Shown here in pieces: positions 1 through 9,469 of a stretch of DNA of 64,000 nt. The position numbers and the translations under genes are program-made. How positions within the stretch are numbered: the stretch's first letter is position 1; each line of letters starts with the position of its first letter. The DNA comes from Pseudo-nitzschia pungens (lineage: Eukaryota > Bacillariophyta > Bacillariophyceae > Bacillariales > Bacillariaceae). The notes under the pieces were generated by a model. The model was not told the DNA's origin and made no database searches. It was given only the letters and a program-made list of their open reading frames with translations. The DNA is taken from contig CM074765.1 in the NCBI GenBank assembly GCA_037355855.1, forward strand, positions 4,030,001-4,094,000, read 5' to 3'.

Positions 1-254
1 AGAAGTGAACTCCATGATCGATACCCCCGGCCAATCTTGATGCAGTTCACTCACCGTCGGATTGTACTTCAGTTCCCGTCGTATCGTATTCCAGTTCCCG
101 TCCAATCGTATTCAGTTCCCGTTGCATCGTATTTCAGTTGCGTTCAGTATGTTCTTCCCTACCAGGAGCAAGCAGGCAATTAAATGCATGGTTAGAAGTG
201 AACTCCATGATCGATACCCCCGGCCAATCTTGATGCAGTTCACTCACCGTCGGA
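1..254. repeat. 61-bp direct repeat flanking a short minisatellite
   Basis: Bases 1-61 recur identically at 194-254. Between them, about 71-140 holds roughly three degenerate copies of a 23-25 bp unit built on CAGTTCCCGT...TCGTATT. No coding signal is seen. Confidence 0.85.
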
Positions 255-518
255 CCGTCCGATTATTGTGAAGTCTGGCACGCATTTTTTATGTGCATTT
301 TTTGCTTCCTTTTTTTTGCAGAAGATAAGTAAGATTTACTCATATGCTGTGTGTTAGCAGCATTTGCAGTCCGCGCCATAATTTTTGACTACATTTTTAC
401 TACAAAACCTGGCGCGCACCCCGACAAGGAAAAAGGACAAAGGACAGACATCCGTTCGCAAATACACTACTAGTAACAGTAACTACTACTAAACTATAAA
501 ATGACTTATGTAAATTAA
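255..518. other. Spacer without recognisable gene
   Basis: AT-rich sequence with short T runs. I see no open frame of note and no RNA gene. Confidence 0.5.
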
Positions 519-915
519 GAAATGGATTATTTCCACCATTCCAGTGCCAATAGTCCTCCCTCTATGTATGCTTGGGACTATGAAAAAAGTCTGAGTGAGC
601 AAGACCCAATACTTTGGGTGTCACATCTATTTAATGCACATTTCCTCCAGTACTGGCATATTTCACTAGAAAATATACAAAATGACCTATGTAAATTAAG
701 AAATGGAATATTTCCACCATTCCAGTGTCAAGAGTCCTCACCCTATGTATGCTTGGGACTACGAAAAAAGTCTGAGTGAGAAACACCCAATACTTTGGGT
801 GTCACATCTATTTAATGCACATTTCCTCCAGTACTGGCACATTTCACTAGAAAATAGACAAAGTGACGTATGTAAATTCAGAAATGGATTATTTCCACCA
901 TTCCAGTGCCAATAG
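519..915. repeat. Tandem repeat, about 181-bp unit, just over two copies
   Basis: The segment starting AAATGGATTATTTCCACCAT at 519 recurs with few changes at about 700 and 882. Each full unit also carries TGAGTGA, CCCAATACTTTGGGTGTCAC and TTTAATGCACATTTCCTCCA. The short open frames here (522-779, 703-915) are the same repeat read twice and show no protein-like conservation. Confidence 0.85.
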
Positions 916-1065
916 TTGTCACGAAACACCTGATAGTTTGGATGTCACATCTATTTAATGTACTTTGAGATTGTACTGGGTGGTAAAATCCTATAATAGG
1001 ATAGATATGTATCATAGTTACATTCCTCAGCTCTTAGAACACTGATACACTATGGTACCGTATTA

Positions 1066-1870
1066 GAAGATCTACAGGGGGTACTAACTGATAAACGGAA
1101 CTGTAGTGTGCTAATAATAGAAATAATATACGTATTTAAATAACTTGTGCTAAGGGGGATACCAAACAGGATGCTAAGCAGGATGCTAGGCCCTTCTAGT
1201 AGAATTTGTACCAGATGTACATGCCCCTGTTCTTATCAGATCAATATTGGGAGATCTACAGGGGGTGCTAACTGATTAACCAAACTGTAATGTGCTAAGG
1301 GGGGGACTCAACAGGATGCTAAGCAGGATGCTGGGCCCTTCTAGTACAATTTGTACTAGATTTACATACCCTATCACTTATCAGATCAATATTGGGAGAT
1401 CTACAGGGGGTGCTAACAGAATAACCGAACTCTACTGTGCAAAGGGGGACACTTAACAGGATGCTGAGCATGATGCTGGGCCCTGTATGTAGAACTTGTA
1501 CCAGATCTACATACCCTAGCTCTTAGCAGATCAATATTAGGAGATCTACAGGGGGTGCTAACTGACAAAGCGAACTGTACTGTGCTAAGGGGGACACTTA
1601 ATAGGGTGCTAAGCAGGATGCTGGGCCTTGTATGTAGAACTACTAGTACCAGATCTACATACCCTATCTCTTATCAGAGCAATATCATAAAATATTAAGT
1701 GTGCTACCTGATTAACCGAATCTCTATTGTGCTAAGGGGGACACTTAACAGGGTGCTAAGCAGGACGCTGGGCCCTGTATGTAGAACTTGTACCAGATCT
1801 ACATACCCTATCTCTTATCAGACCAATATTATTAAGATATTCAGTGTGCTAACTGATAAACCAAATAGTC
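1066..1870. repeat. Tandem array of about 145-bp units (at least five copies)
   Basis: Units begin with a GCTAAGGGGGACACTTAACA-like block near 1150, 1295, 1438, 1582 and 1731. Each continues with a GCAGGATGCTGGGCC block, a CCAGATCTACATACCCT block and an AGATCTACAGGGGGTGCTAA block. A half unit sits near 1066-1110. Copies differ by point changes and small indels. A diverged inverted relative lies at 29160-29470. Confidence 0.85.
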
Positions 1871-1893
1871 TTTTGCTTTGCTTAGTGTTTTGC

Positions 1894-2106
1894 TTAGTGT
1901 TTTGCTTTGCTTGCTGCTTTGCTTGCTGCTTTGCTTGCTGCTTTGCTTGCTGCTTTGCTTGCTGCTTTGCTTGCTGCTTTGCTTGCTGCTTTGCTTGCTG
2001 CTTTGCTTGCTGCTTTGCTTGCTGCTTTGCTTGCTGCTTTGCTTGCTGCTTTGCTTGCTGCTTTGCTTGCTGCTGTGCTTGCTGCTTTGCTTGCTGCTTT
2101 GTTTAG
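1894..2106. repeat. 12-bp minisatellite (TTTGCTTGCTGC)n
   Basis: About 17 nearly perfect copies of a 12-bp unit. Because the unit is a multiple of three and lacks stops in several frames, it gives long artificial open frames on both strands (Phe-Ala-Cys-Cys, Leu-Leu-Cys-Leu and Ala-Ala-Ser-Lys repeats). I do not call these genes. Confidence 0.9.
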
Positions 2107-2109
2107 GTG

Positions 2110-2450
2110 CTCACAATATGGGCTTGGAATCGATCGTAGGGGGAAACAAACCACCAATCACACACCAGCTGGGAATGGATCGTAGGATCATATGGCTTGG
2201 AATCGATCGTAAGGGGAATAAATGCCACACAGGCTTGGAATCGATCGATTGTAAGGGCAATGAATACCACACAGACTTGGAATCAATCGTAGGGGGAATG
2301 AATACCACACCGGCTTGGAATCGATCGTATGGGGAATAAATACGACACAGGCTTGGAATCGATCGATTGTAAGGGCAATGAATACCACACAGACTTGGAA
2401 TCAATCGTAGGGGGAATGAATACCACACCGGCTTGGAATCGATCAACAAC
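2110..2450. repeat. Satellite array based on a GGCTTGGAATCGATCG core
   Basis: Units of about 36-43 bp carry GGCTTGGAATCGATCG, then GTAGGGGGAATGAA or GTAAGGGCAATGAA, then TACCACAC. A higher-order block of about 100 bp at 2226-2325 is repeated almost exactly at 2345-2444. Confidence 0.85.
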
Positions 2451-2599
2451 GCATCCAGTTACAAAGGTAGGTAGGTGAACAACGATTCGAGTTACAAGGG
2501 AGATCTACAACACTGCAGTCTACGTTAAATTATCATTTAATATTACTAATAGAGGATCAGCTCTCAGTATGATTTTGCGTGACATGTAGGTGCTCACAA

Positions 2600-2922
2600 T
2601 ATAGGCTTGGAATCGATCGTTGGGGGAAACAAACCACCGGCTTGGATCGTACGCTTGGATCGCAGGGGTTGAAAGGAACAAACCACAGGCTTGGATCGTA
2701 GGATCGTACGCTTGGATCGATGGATCGTAGGCACCGGCTTGGATCGCAGGGGTTGAAAGGAACAAACCACAGGCTTGGATCGTAGGATCGTACGCTTGGA
2801 TCGATGGATCGTAGGCACCGGCTTGGATCGATGGATCGTACGCTTGGATCTTATGGGTTTAAAGGAACAAACTACCGGCTTGGATCGATGGATCGTACGC
2901 TTGGATCAACCCCAACCCCAAC
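2600..2922. repeat. Satellite array based on a GGCTTGGATCG(ATGGATCG)TA core
   Basis: Repeats of CTTGGATCGTAGGATCGTAC, CTTGGATCGATGGATCGTAG and GGTTGAAAGGAACAAACCAC. The core is closely related to the array at 2110-2450, suggesting one array evolving into another. Confidence 0.85.
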
Positions 2923-2924
2923 AA

Positions 2925-3800
2925 AACCAGAGGTTTGGAAAAATCGTAGTAGGGTTGCTGAATCGATCGGGGTTTGGGATGAATCGTAGTAGGGTTGCTG
3001 AATCGATCAGGGTTTGGAAAAATCGTAGGGTTGCTGAATCGATCGGGGTTTGGGATGTTTGGGGTGAATCGTAGTAGGGTTGCTGAATCGATCGGGGTTT
3101 GGGATGTTTGGGGTGAATCGTAGTAGGGTTGCTGAATCGGTCGGGGTTTGGGATGTTTGGGGTGAATCGTAGTAGGGTTGCTGAATCGATCGGGGTTCGT
3201 AGTAGGGTTGCTGAATCGATCGGGGTTTGGGATGAATCGTAGTAGGGTTGCTGAATCGATCGGGGTTTGGGATGTTTGGGGTGAATCGTAGTAGGGTTGC
3301 TGAATCGGTCGGGGTTTGGGATGTTTGGGGTGAATCGTAGTAGGGTTGCTGAATCGATCGGGGTTCGTAGTAGGGTTGCTGAATCGATCGGGGTTTGGGA
3401 TGAATCGTAGTAGGGTTGCTGAATCGATCAGGGTTTGGAAAAATCGTAGGGTTGCTGAATCGATCAGGGTTTGGAAAAATCGTAGTAGGGTTGCTGAATC
3501 GATCGGGGTTTGGGATGTTTGGGGTGAATCGTAGTAGGGTTGCTGAATCGATCGGGGTTTGGGATGTTTGGGGTGAATCGTAGTAGGGTTGCTGAATCGA
3601 TCGGGGTTTGGGATGAATCGTAGTAGGGTTGCTGAATCGATCGGGGTTTGGGATGTTTGGGATGAATCGTAGTAGGGTTGCTGAATCGATCGGGGTTTGG
3701 GATGAATCGTAGTAGGGTTGCTGAATCGGTCGGGGTTTGGGGTGAATCGTAGGGTTGCTGAATCGATCGGGGTTTGGGATGAATCGTAGTAGGGTTGCTG
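2925..3800. repeat. Satellite array of about 30-49 bp units, AGTAGGGTTGCTGAATCGAT core
   Basis: More than 20 copies of AGTAGGGTTGCTGAATCGAT followed by CGGGGTTTGGGATG, with an optional TTTGGGGTGAATCG extension. The long minus-strand open frame across it (3007-4002) is a by-product of stop-poor repeat phase. It still shares the ATCGATCG and ATCGTAG words of the two arrays before it. Confidence 0.9.
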
Positions 3801-4059
3801 AAGAACACTGACGTTCTCTTCTTAATCCTCGACGCGAAAACCAAGAACTTGACCGTGTTGAAGTGTTTACCAATCGGTATTCCTTCTTGTACCACTTCAA
3901 GGAGGTTATTCGGACTAAAATACAATGAGCAAAAGAGCCTACCGTAGGGCGGGTTCTAGTATTCGTTCTCGTGACGGAGTGCAATAAAGCAACTCTACTC
4001 AAAATAAGTCGGATTGTGAATCGAAACAGCAGTGATTTGTGTTATTCCTGAAAATAGTG

Positions 4060-4430
4060 AGTGGAGCACAAAGAAACTGATTACGGGAGGGAGCAAAATA
4101 CAGTGATTCAAAATACAGTGATTTGCAAAAGAAAAATACAGTGAATTAATACAGTGATTTGCAAAACCGGTGGGTGTCGTCGGCTCGTTTGACACCCATA
4201 TTGTCATAATGACGTAAAAGATACCAAAAAATAATAATAATAAATCAAATATACATCATTACGGTTATTAAAGTTATTTAAATACGTATATTATTATTAT
4301 TGTCATACCGTAATGACGTACGAGTACCGGTAAGTTACCAGTCATTTTTGACAACCATATTGTCATAATGACGTAAAAGATACCAAATTAAAATAATAAT
4401 AATACTACGTAATAATAATATTGAGCGCTA
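4060..4430. repeat. Short direct repeats: ATACAGTGATT words and a paired TGTCATAATGACGTAAAAGA
   Basis: AATACAGTGATT-like words recur several times in 4060-4165. The block CATATTGTCATAATGACGTAAAAGATACCAAA occurs at about 4196-4228 and again at about 4357-4389, each followed by an (AAT)n tract. No gene is seen. Confidence 0.7.
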
Positions 4431-5460
4431 CGCTACGGCGCTACAACCGTTAACCCTAATGGTATTAGCGCTAGCTCGCTTAGTAACTGTTTGGGTCCTA
4501 AGTGTTACAGGGTTAGGGTTGCTAAGGCTACGAGATACTGAAAGATGCTAACCTACCATGATACCATGCTAAGATACTATGCTACCGCCGGGGTCGGGTC
4601 ATTGGTGTATAATATGTACCATGACCGGATACCCGGCCCAAACAGTTACCCAACGAGCTAGCATAAGTGAGCTAGCACACGATTCGATCTAATAATTAAT
4701 CGGAGCTATCGCTACGATACTCCGATACGCTACTCCGTATAATACAGTACCGGAGCTACAGAGCTCCGTTATTCTACGAGTTATCGAAACGCTACGATAC
4801 AGCGCTACGCTACAGCGCTACGCTACAGCGCTATCGACACGTTGCTGCTTGCTGCTTGCAGTCCCCCCCCTGTATTATCGACGCGTTGCTGCTGCTTGCT
4901 GCTTGCTGTCCCCCCCCCCTGTATTATCGACGCGTTGCTGCTGCTTGCTGCTTGCTGCTTGCAGTCCCCCCCCTGTATTATCGACGCGTTGCTGCTGCTT
5001 GCTGCTTGCTGTCCCCCCCCCCTGTATTATCGACGCGTTGCTGCTACAGCGCTACAGGGGATACAGCGCTACAGGGGATACAGCGCTACAGCGCTACAGG
5101 GGAAACAGCGCTACAGGGGATCAGCGCAGCTCAGCTCTGTAAACCTTATCGTATCGTTCTGATAACTCGTAGATAATAGAGCTCTGTAGCTCCAGTACTG
5201 TATTATACGGGTAGCGTACGGAGTAGCGTAGTAGGGTAGCTCCCGTTATTTAATAACGAAGGTGTGCTAGCGCGTTGGGTAACTGTTTGGGTCAGGCGTC
5301 CGGTCATAGTACATATTGTACGCCAGTGACCTGACCCCGGCGGTAGCATAGTATCTTAGCATGGTAGCATGGTAGGTTATCATGTCCAGTATTTCGTAGC
5401 ATTAGCAAGAACAACCCTAACCTTGTAGCACTCAGCTACACTGTATTAATGCGGACGATG
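4430..5460. repeat. Foldback element: long imperfect inverted repeat around a repeat-rich core
   Basis: The left arm, about 4430-4810, is the imperfect reverse complement of the right arm, about 5140-5450. Matching blocks include the TCCGGTCATAGTACATAT and CCCCGGCGGTAGCATAGTAT pieces, the CGTTGGGTAACTGTTTGGG piece and the GAGCTCTGTAGCTCC piece. The core, 4810-5140, holds CAGCGCTA repeats and four copies of a CTGTATTATCGACGCGTTGC block spaced by C tracts and GCTGCTTGCTGCTTGC. No transposase-like frame is visible, so mobility is only a possibility. Confidence 0.7.
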
Positions 5461-6610
5461 CTATACCCGGGGTACGTACAACTGGTACAAATCGTACGCC
5501 ACAACCCTAATATCTAACCCTAATGGTGCTAGCTAGATCGTTTGCGCTTGCGCTAACGCGCTTGCGCTCGGTTAATAACTGTTTGGGTCAGGTATCCGGT
5601 CATAGTACATATTGTACTATGATGACCCGACCCCGGCGGTAGCATAGTATCTTAGCAATGGTATCATGGTAGGTTAGCATCTCCATTATTTCGTAGCATT
5701 AGCAACCCTAACCTTGTAGCACTCAGCTACACTGTTACCAAATACTTGTATCTCGTAACAAACAGTTAGCGCTACAGCGCTGCGCTACAGCGCTATCGAC
5801 ACGTTGCTGCTTGCTGCTTGCAGTCCCCCCCCTGTATTATCGACACGTTGCTGCTTGCTGCTTGCAGTCCCCCCCTTGTATTATCGACGCGTTGCTGCTG
5901 CTTGCTGCTTGCTGCCCCCCCCCCCTGTATTATCGACGCGTTGCTGCTACAGCGCTACAGGGGATACAGCGATACAGGGATACAGCGATACAGGGATACA
6001 GCGCTACGATACAGCGCTACAGGGATACAGGGATACAGGGATACAGCGATACAGGGATACAGCGCTACAGCGCTACAGCGCTACAGGGGATCAGCGCAGC
6101 TCAGCTCTGTATCGTATCGTTCCGATAACTCGTAAAATAACAGAGCTCTGTAGCTCCAGTACTGTATTCTACGGGTAGCGTAGTGTGTGCGGAGTAGCGT
6201 AGCGTAGCTCCGCTTAATTAGATTCAAAGGTGTGCTAGCGCGTTGGGTAACTGTCTGGGTCAGGTATCCGGTCATAGTACATATTATACACTAATGACCC
6301 GACCCCGGCGGTAGCATAGTATCTTAGCATGGTATCATGGTAGGTTAGCATCTCCAGTATTTCGTAGCATTAGCAACCTTAACCTTTTAACACTCAGCTA
6401 CACTGTATTATTACGGATGCTATACACGGGGTACGTACAACTGGTACAAATTGTACGCGAAAAGCCTGGTATCTCTGGAGTTAGCACCCCATACCACACC
6501 AGCGATACAGGGGATACAGGGGATACAGCGCTACAGGGGATACAGCGCTACAGCGCTACGGGGATACAGGGATACAGCGCTGCAGCGCTACAACCCTTAA
6601 CCCTAATGGT
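5460..6610. repeat. Further copies of the foldback arm and core
   Basis: The right-arm sequence (GTTTGGGTCAGGTATCCGGT through CTTAGCATGGTAGCATGG) recurs in direct orientation at about 5578-5735 and 6240-6405, besides 5268-5440. The core of CTGTATTATCGACGCGTTGC blocks and CAGCGCTA/GGGATACAG repeats recurs at 5780-6100, and a shorter CAGCGCTACAGGGGATA run lies at 6500-6590. The Cys- and Pro-rich frames over the cores are repeat by-products. Confidence 0.75.
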
Positions 6611-7477
6611 GGTTCAATAACGAATTTCGACCCCGGCTCTTAATTTTTCGACCCAAATATTCGAGTTTGGAGCAAAAAATTAATTTTTGGAGCCAAAAAA
6701 TAATAATTCGAGCTTAAGAAAGGCGCTTTCGCTCCAAATAATAAAAATATTGGAGCTAAAAACGTCTAAAAAAAAGGAGGGGGGTGGTCGAAACGGGTCA
6801 AAATGGTCGAAAATCAGTTATTAGACGTAGTACTAAAAGGCTGCTGGTGCGACGCATCAATAAGAATGAGAAAGGTACCAACCACTTTATTGCTCCAAAC
6901 AGCGATCTTGAGCAATTGAGAGGATGCTTGTAGCGGACCACTGTCAAAACTTTGAGATAATCACCATTAGCAGTTGCAATCTGGTTTGGTTTGCCAGATA
7001 TGGAAGTGCATTCTTGCACTCTACTAGTATTACTAGTACGTAAAGGTTACTAGTAAGGTTACCTTACTAGTTGGAGTTTTTCAACTTTTCACTCTTTTAA
7101 AAATCGAAATATTTATTCTCTCTTAGTTCCCTAGTTCCCCGCAACTCCTCCTAGAAATGTACGTCGTACACGTACGTACGTACGTAGTTCATATTATTAA
7201 ATTCATACCTTGTTTTATCATCTGCTTCAAACGTAACCTTACGGTAGTACACGAATCTTCCGATGGAATGTGGAAACAACATACATCATACCGGTACATC
7301 AGCACAATCATTCTCGAGGAAAAGAACGGAAACACCACACACCACCACCATCACTAGCAATAACTAGCGTTCCTGCTCGTTGGTATCCTCATCTTTCAAC
7401 GACAGTTTGCATTCCACCGGAAGGCATAGAGACAAAGGAAAACGAAGCGAAACCGTATCACACTTCCAACCAGCATC
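6611..7477. other. AT-rich spacer upstream of the DDAH gene
   Basis: Contains AATTTTTCGA/TTCGAGC low-complexity sequence to about 6780, then unremarkable sequence. A GTAAGGTTAC motif followed by CTTAC lies at 7049-7063, one instance of an intergenic motif seen through the window. The DDAH promoter must lie in the 3' part; no sure core element is identified. Confidence 0.4.
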
Positions 7478-8509
7478 ATGACAGGAATTCTCGCCCGACG
7501 CGCGTTGCCATCGTTTCTCGCGACGAGACGATTCTCGAACCATTGTACGCGAACTTCCCTTTCCGTGTCCGTGCCTTTCACCACCAACAATGCCAAGAAC
7601 CCGATCGTGAATCACAACGGATTCTTCCGCAGGAACTATTCCCTCGCCATTGCCCGGAAGGTTCCAAAGTCCTTTCCCAACGCACTGACCATGTCCAAGG
7701 ACGGGAGCACAAACGCCATCGATTTCCGCAAGGCCACCGAGGAACACGACGCATACCTCGGGGCGTTGCGCAAGCACGTGCCGGTGCTGTGTCTCCCGGC
7801 CCTGGACGATCTCCCCGATTCGGTCTTTGTCGAAGACACGGTCGTCGCCGTCGGCAAGAAAGCCGTGATCACCCGACCCGGGCATCCCTCCCGTCGGCCC
7901 GAGGTGGGGAGCATCCGGAACGTGCTCGAGCACATGCTGGGAATGGACGTGGCTGATATGAGCCAAGCGGGAAATCAAACGGAAAGCGACGGGGAAGCGC
8001 TCTGCGACGGCGGCGACGTCCTGTACACCGGCCGGCACCTGTTTGTGGGCATCAACGGCCATCGAACCAACGAAGCGGCCCTGAAAATCCTCGAGGAGGG
8101 ACTCGACCTGGAGGCCATTCCGATCCGGTTTTCGCAGGGTCCGGGGGCCCTCCACCTCAAGTCGGTCCTGACCCACCTGGACGACAGGAGCCTGGTGGTC
8201 CCGAGGACGGACCTGGGGGAGCGTCTCTTCCGGACGTTGTCCGAGGCCTCCGGCGGGGCCTACTCGGTGTCGGACGCGGTCTGGCTCCCGGAGCACGCGG
8301 GTCTCTCCTGCAACGTGGTATCTCTGGGCAGCGATCCGGGGGACGGGATTCTGGCTCAGCTGGTCCGCGGGGACGAAAGGGGACAAACCCGGGACCGGTT
8401 GGAGGACGCGGCCTCGGAACGTGAGCGACCGCTGACGTTTGTGTCGCAGGAAGAAGCGGCCAAGTGCGACGGGGCGCTGACCTGCTGCAGCGTGTTGCTG
8501 GACCTTTGA
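7478..8509 (+). CDS. Dimethylarginine dimethylaminohydrolase (DDAH)
   Basis: A complete 343-residue frame. From about residue 60 (RKVPKSFPNALT) to the end it reads like the DDAH family, which hydrolyses asymmetric methylarginines to citrulline and methylamine. Seen: FVEDTVVAV near residue 109 (acidic substrate-site region), CDGGDVL near 178, the PGALHLKS block with the catalytic His at residue 226, and a C-terminal LTCCSVL block with the nucleophilic Cys among residues 336-337. The first ~55 residues are extra compared with the ~255-285 aa family norm and are Arg/Ser-rich with almost no acids (MTGILARRALPSFLATRRF), as in a mitochondrial presequence; that location is inferred. Intronless; followed by a (TA)n tract. 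Alternative: a related agmatine or arginine deiminase, less likely given the TCCSVL end. Confidence 0.9.
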   Translation: MTGILARRALPSFLATRRFSNHCTRTSLSVSVPFTTNNAKNPIVNHNGFFRRNYSLAIARKVPKSFPNALTMSKDGSTNAIDFRKATEEHDAYLGALRKHVPVLCLPALDDLPDSVFVEDTVVAVGKKAVITRPGHPSRRPEVGSIRNVLEHMLGMDVADMSQAGNQTESDGEALCDGGDVLYTGRHLFVGINGHRTNEAALKILEEGLDLEAIPIRFSQGPGALHLKSVLTHLDDRSLVVPRTDLGERLFRTLSEASGGAYSVSDAVWLPEHAGLSCNVVSLGSDPGDGILAQLVRGDERGQTRDRLEDAASERERPLTFVSQEEAAKCDGALTCCSVLLDL

Positions 8510-9469
8510 TATATATATATATATTATATTCTGCGCGACGCGACACGAGATTAGAAAGTGAATCGAGAAAGCATGAATAAGGAGGAGAGACCTCAGGGAT
8601 GGCTTCCGTGAAGGATGGACAATCATTCAATGATTGATGATCCAAGCAGAAGCAACTCGTGCAGAGAGGGTGTGATGAGGTGCGATCTTTCACGCATCGT
8701 TCCTTTGGTAGAAAATTGGGAACTATACTCCGGCTGGCTTGGATAAGAAGTAGTTCCCGAAACGGCTTGCTGCAGACACGTCGGTCGAGCCCGACCGCTC
8801 CGCTGGATTTGGGATTGAGCGGGATCGGCTTTTGTGATTCCCCGTACAAGAGTGCTTTTTCTTGTTTTTTTCTCTCGCCCAACAACCGAGTCTTTGCTTC
8901 GACGCCCTCGCGCAATTCCAATCGAGGTCACCGAGTTCGAGTGTCAGTTAGTTATCATAGCAACTCTGTGAGATGTCATGAATGAATTATCGTTTTGAAG
9001 GAATAGAGTTGCTGTGGTGATTGAATAATTGACAAACACCGGAATAGAAAGAAAATAAGCGACGAGCTGAACCTGTAGGATGGATGATAAACAGAGGTGG
9101 TAACAGAATTAGTGTACACAGTAACTAGTCTTCGTGGTGTTGGACACAGGTTCATTCCAGTTCTTACTGGTGATAGGATTGTGACTCAGTTACTGTTATA
9201 AGTAAGGGCTTGAAAAAGAGACTGTCGCATTGACAACTAACAGAAGTGTTATTTACCATTGTATTGTTATTACATTAATACTAAATGATGAAATAAATCG
9301 TTAACTCTAGGCAATTTTTTTTCGTTTTCAAAATCAAACTGTCGAAAAAGAAGACAATCTGAGCCGTCCTTGTTGCTCTAAAAATCCGATTCGTTCTCCG
9401 ACATTCTACCGCACAGCGACGACAGTATCGTCGACCGCAATCGCGACGGCGCCACTCGATTCGTCTTTT
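8510..9469. other. Intergenic region between convergent genes
   Basis: 3' flanks of DDAH and the bestrophin-like gene, starting with a (TA)n tract at 8510-8525. Short open frames on both strands at 8620-8985 have no recognisable features. Nothing else is seen. Confidence 0.4.

Noticed and set aside
2925..3800. CRISPR-like array
   Set aside because: Units are directly contiguous with variable length and no unique spacers; no cas-like genes; the context is a eukaryotic genome. It is satellite DNA.
3007..4002. Minus-strand 331-residue frame rich in NPDRFSNPTT repeats
   Set aside because: It lies almost entirely in the satellite array and only reflects a stop-poor repeat.
4842..6178. Cys/Leu/Pro-rich frames with a Tyr-Arg-Gly tail in three frames
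   Set aside because: All three frames of the same repeated core are open at once, which is expected from repeat structure, not selection.
4500..6600. Subtelomere, suggested by TTAGGG-like words (e.g. GGGTTAGGG at 4510, ACCCTAACC near 5710)
   Set aside because: Only isolated words, no tandem telomere repeat; satellite arrays also occur away from chromosome ends.
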